From Spongospora subterranea f. sp. subterranea (lineage: Eukaryota; Endomyxa: Phytomyxea; Phytomyxea; Plasmodiophorida), in assembly GCA_049724395.1 (NCBI GenBank), contig JAUGWO010000236.1, forward strand, positions 41,629 to 105,628: 64,000 nt of DNA, in the 5' to 3' direction. How positions within the stretch are numbered: the first letter of the stretch is position 1; the number at the start of each line of letters is the position of its first letter. Shown here one piece after another: positions 62,907 through 64,000 of the stretch. A model generated the notes under the pieces. It made no database searches. It saw only the letters and a program-made list of their open reading frames with translations, and was not told where the DNA came from. Both the position numbers and the translations under genes were made by a program.

Positions 62907-64000
62907 CTATTCATTCTGTTTAACGATAGACACTAGACCTTGTTCAAATATCGACCGGTCTCGGTCACTCTTCAACCTCAGTTTGGTGACGTCGCACAAC
63001 CCCTTCATGCCATGGTCGTTGAAAACACCGCTGTTCAACATCGTCGCAATCAGATATGGCTCAAAACCCGGCGGAAATATGTTTGGCTTCGGGTTTAACC
63101 TGAATGCGTCCACCGTCGGCGTCAGATTGATCGTCGCTGTGTTCTTCCTGGTTTGCGTCCATCCAACGATCCAGTTGTCAAACGCAGCACCTCCAAATAC
63201 GAACGGCGGCTGATCGATCCAGTATCCAGACCAATCGCGGTTCCACAGAAAATAGTCGGCAGAATTATCAAGATACAGCTTCGAATTCGCCTCGAACTCG
63301 ATGAACTTCACCCAGGTTTCGTCATCGACAGGGTTATCATATGGCATCAAATGGCTCGGAACTGAGGCGATGTCTTTTCGTACGCCGACCGCGAATAGGT
63401 CGGTCCAATCGCGACGCTTTTTAGCTAGGATGAGCGAATGAACCGTCTCCTCCAGACCTTCACCGAACATAATATCGCTGTTGGCGAATCCCACGATGGC
63501 TGTCGATGCATACTTCTGAATCAGGACGAACGCGTGGTTGTAGGTAAGGTCGCCGACGTCGGTTCCCGATTCTGGTCGGAGTGTTGCCAAGCCTAGCCGC
63601 CTTGCTAATTTCATCACAGTGCAATCGTGGGTTATCACGACCACATTGATCGCCGCGTATTGTTCGTACGATTTTATCACCATATGGACTTGTTGGCGAA
63701 CGTCCTGGTTGGTGTCAAACGCTTTCCATATTTCCCGATCGGGAGCGATGATGACTGTGGCGATGGCATCGCTTTTACAACGGGCCCTGAATGCCGAGGC
63801 GATAACATTCAGCATCGTCGTCGTCGCCCATATCCGATAGCAATGCTTCTGCAGGGGCATGCGACACCGGGCAGAATGATGGCGTTCTGTAGACTTCAAC
63901 ATAGAGCAAGATGATCTGGGCTAATACCAGGCCAATGGCGCATTGGGCTAGATGCTCTCTGACCCATCTAGTCGCCCCTCTTGCCGAACTGGGCGACGAC
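62907..64000 (-). CDS. Putative type II membrane glycosyltransferase-like protein, 5' end cut
   Basis: The main frame (63790-62907) is a globular luminal-type domain with IATVIIAPDREIWKAF, NVVVITHDCTVMKLARRLGL, TAIVGFANSDIMF (an NSD, DxD-like site), DYFLWNRDWSGYWIDQPPFV, GGAAFDNWIVGW and TVDAFRLNPKP. Similar NSDI and YDNWLV-type motifs occur in uncharacterised algal and protist glycosyltransferase-like proteins. Upstream, in another frame (63973-63790), lies a membrane anchor (QCAIGLVLAQIILLYVEVYR) and an acidic stem (DMGDDDDAE). The two frames meet at gggccc (63782-63787), where one base fewer joins them. The frame remains open to the window edge, so the start is outside. The family is inferred, not certain. 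Confidence 0.55.

Overview
The window comes from a nuclear genome of a unicellular eukaryote. Genes are split by short GT-AG introns (46 to 129 nt where I could place both ends), two tRNA genes have internal promoters and T-rich ends, and the proteins are eukaryotic: histone H3, a CHD-type remodeler, AP-4 sigma, XRP2, tubulin cofactor B, MEF2-type MADS box, MyTH4-FERM, TGS1, GluRS. XRP2 suggests a flagellated stage. The telobox Myb protein and AP-4 sigma look plant-like in detail, while the MyTH4-FERM and actobindin-like proteins look amoeboid. A phytomyxid or other rhizarian-type protist would fit, but I cannot assign the organism from sequence alone.

Layout. 1-9.6 kb: sparse, with a telobox Myb protein, a small acidic protein and an IQ/coiled-coil tail-anchored protein. 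9.6-12.5 kb: MADS-box gene, a probable membrane protein, and an unknown acidic/coiled protein. 12.5-18.6 kb: a graveyard of mobile DNA: a broken chromodomain Ty3/gypsy element lying as an inverted pair, a ~610-bp foldback element, a second inverted repeat, and a decayed pogo/DDE_1-type transposase. 18.9-30.4 kb: gene-rich, with tubulin cofactor B, a WbuC-family cupin (probable bacterial acquisition), AP-4 sigma, a WW-MyTH4-FERM protein, an actobindin-like WH2 protein, a leucine-zipper protein with three RFx[V/I] docking motifs, and an XRP2 homologue. 31.4-34.2 kb: a protein built from three copies of an unrecognised four-cysteine module, next to a ~410-bp tandem repeat. 35.7-36.9 kb: OTU-domain gene and tRNA-Ser(GCU). 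38-49 kb: CHD6-9-like remodeler, TGS1 cap methyltransferase, an unresolved minus-strand gene, and a sedolisin/TPP1 protease. 50-53.4 kb: 28-bp minisatellite, then duplicated scraps including a piece of the sedolisin gene end. 53.4-57.6 kb: secreted NHL propeller protein, cytosolic GluRS, tRNA-Gln(CUG). 58.6-61.1 kb: two tyrosine-recombinase (Crypton-like) elements tail to tail as a ~2.4-kb palindrome. 61.7-64 kb: histone H3 and a type II membrane protein resembling glycosyltransferases, cut by the window end.

Two themes stand out. First, inverted duplications recur at five places (gypsy pair, foldback, 16.3-17.2 kb, minisatellite flank, Crypton pair). Second, at least four otherwise well-conserved genes lose frame at a G run (mostly GGGGC), which looks like residual assembly error rather than four independent pseudogenes. 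Cytoskeletal and trafficking functions are over-represented (TBCB, XRP2, AP-4, MyTH4-FERM, actobindin-like), but nothing indicates operon-like co-regulation; the genes are independent transcription units on both strands.
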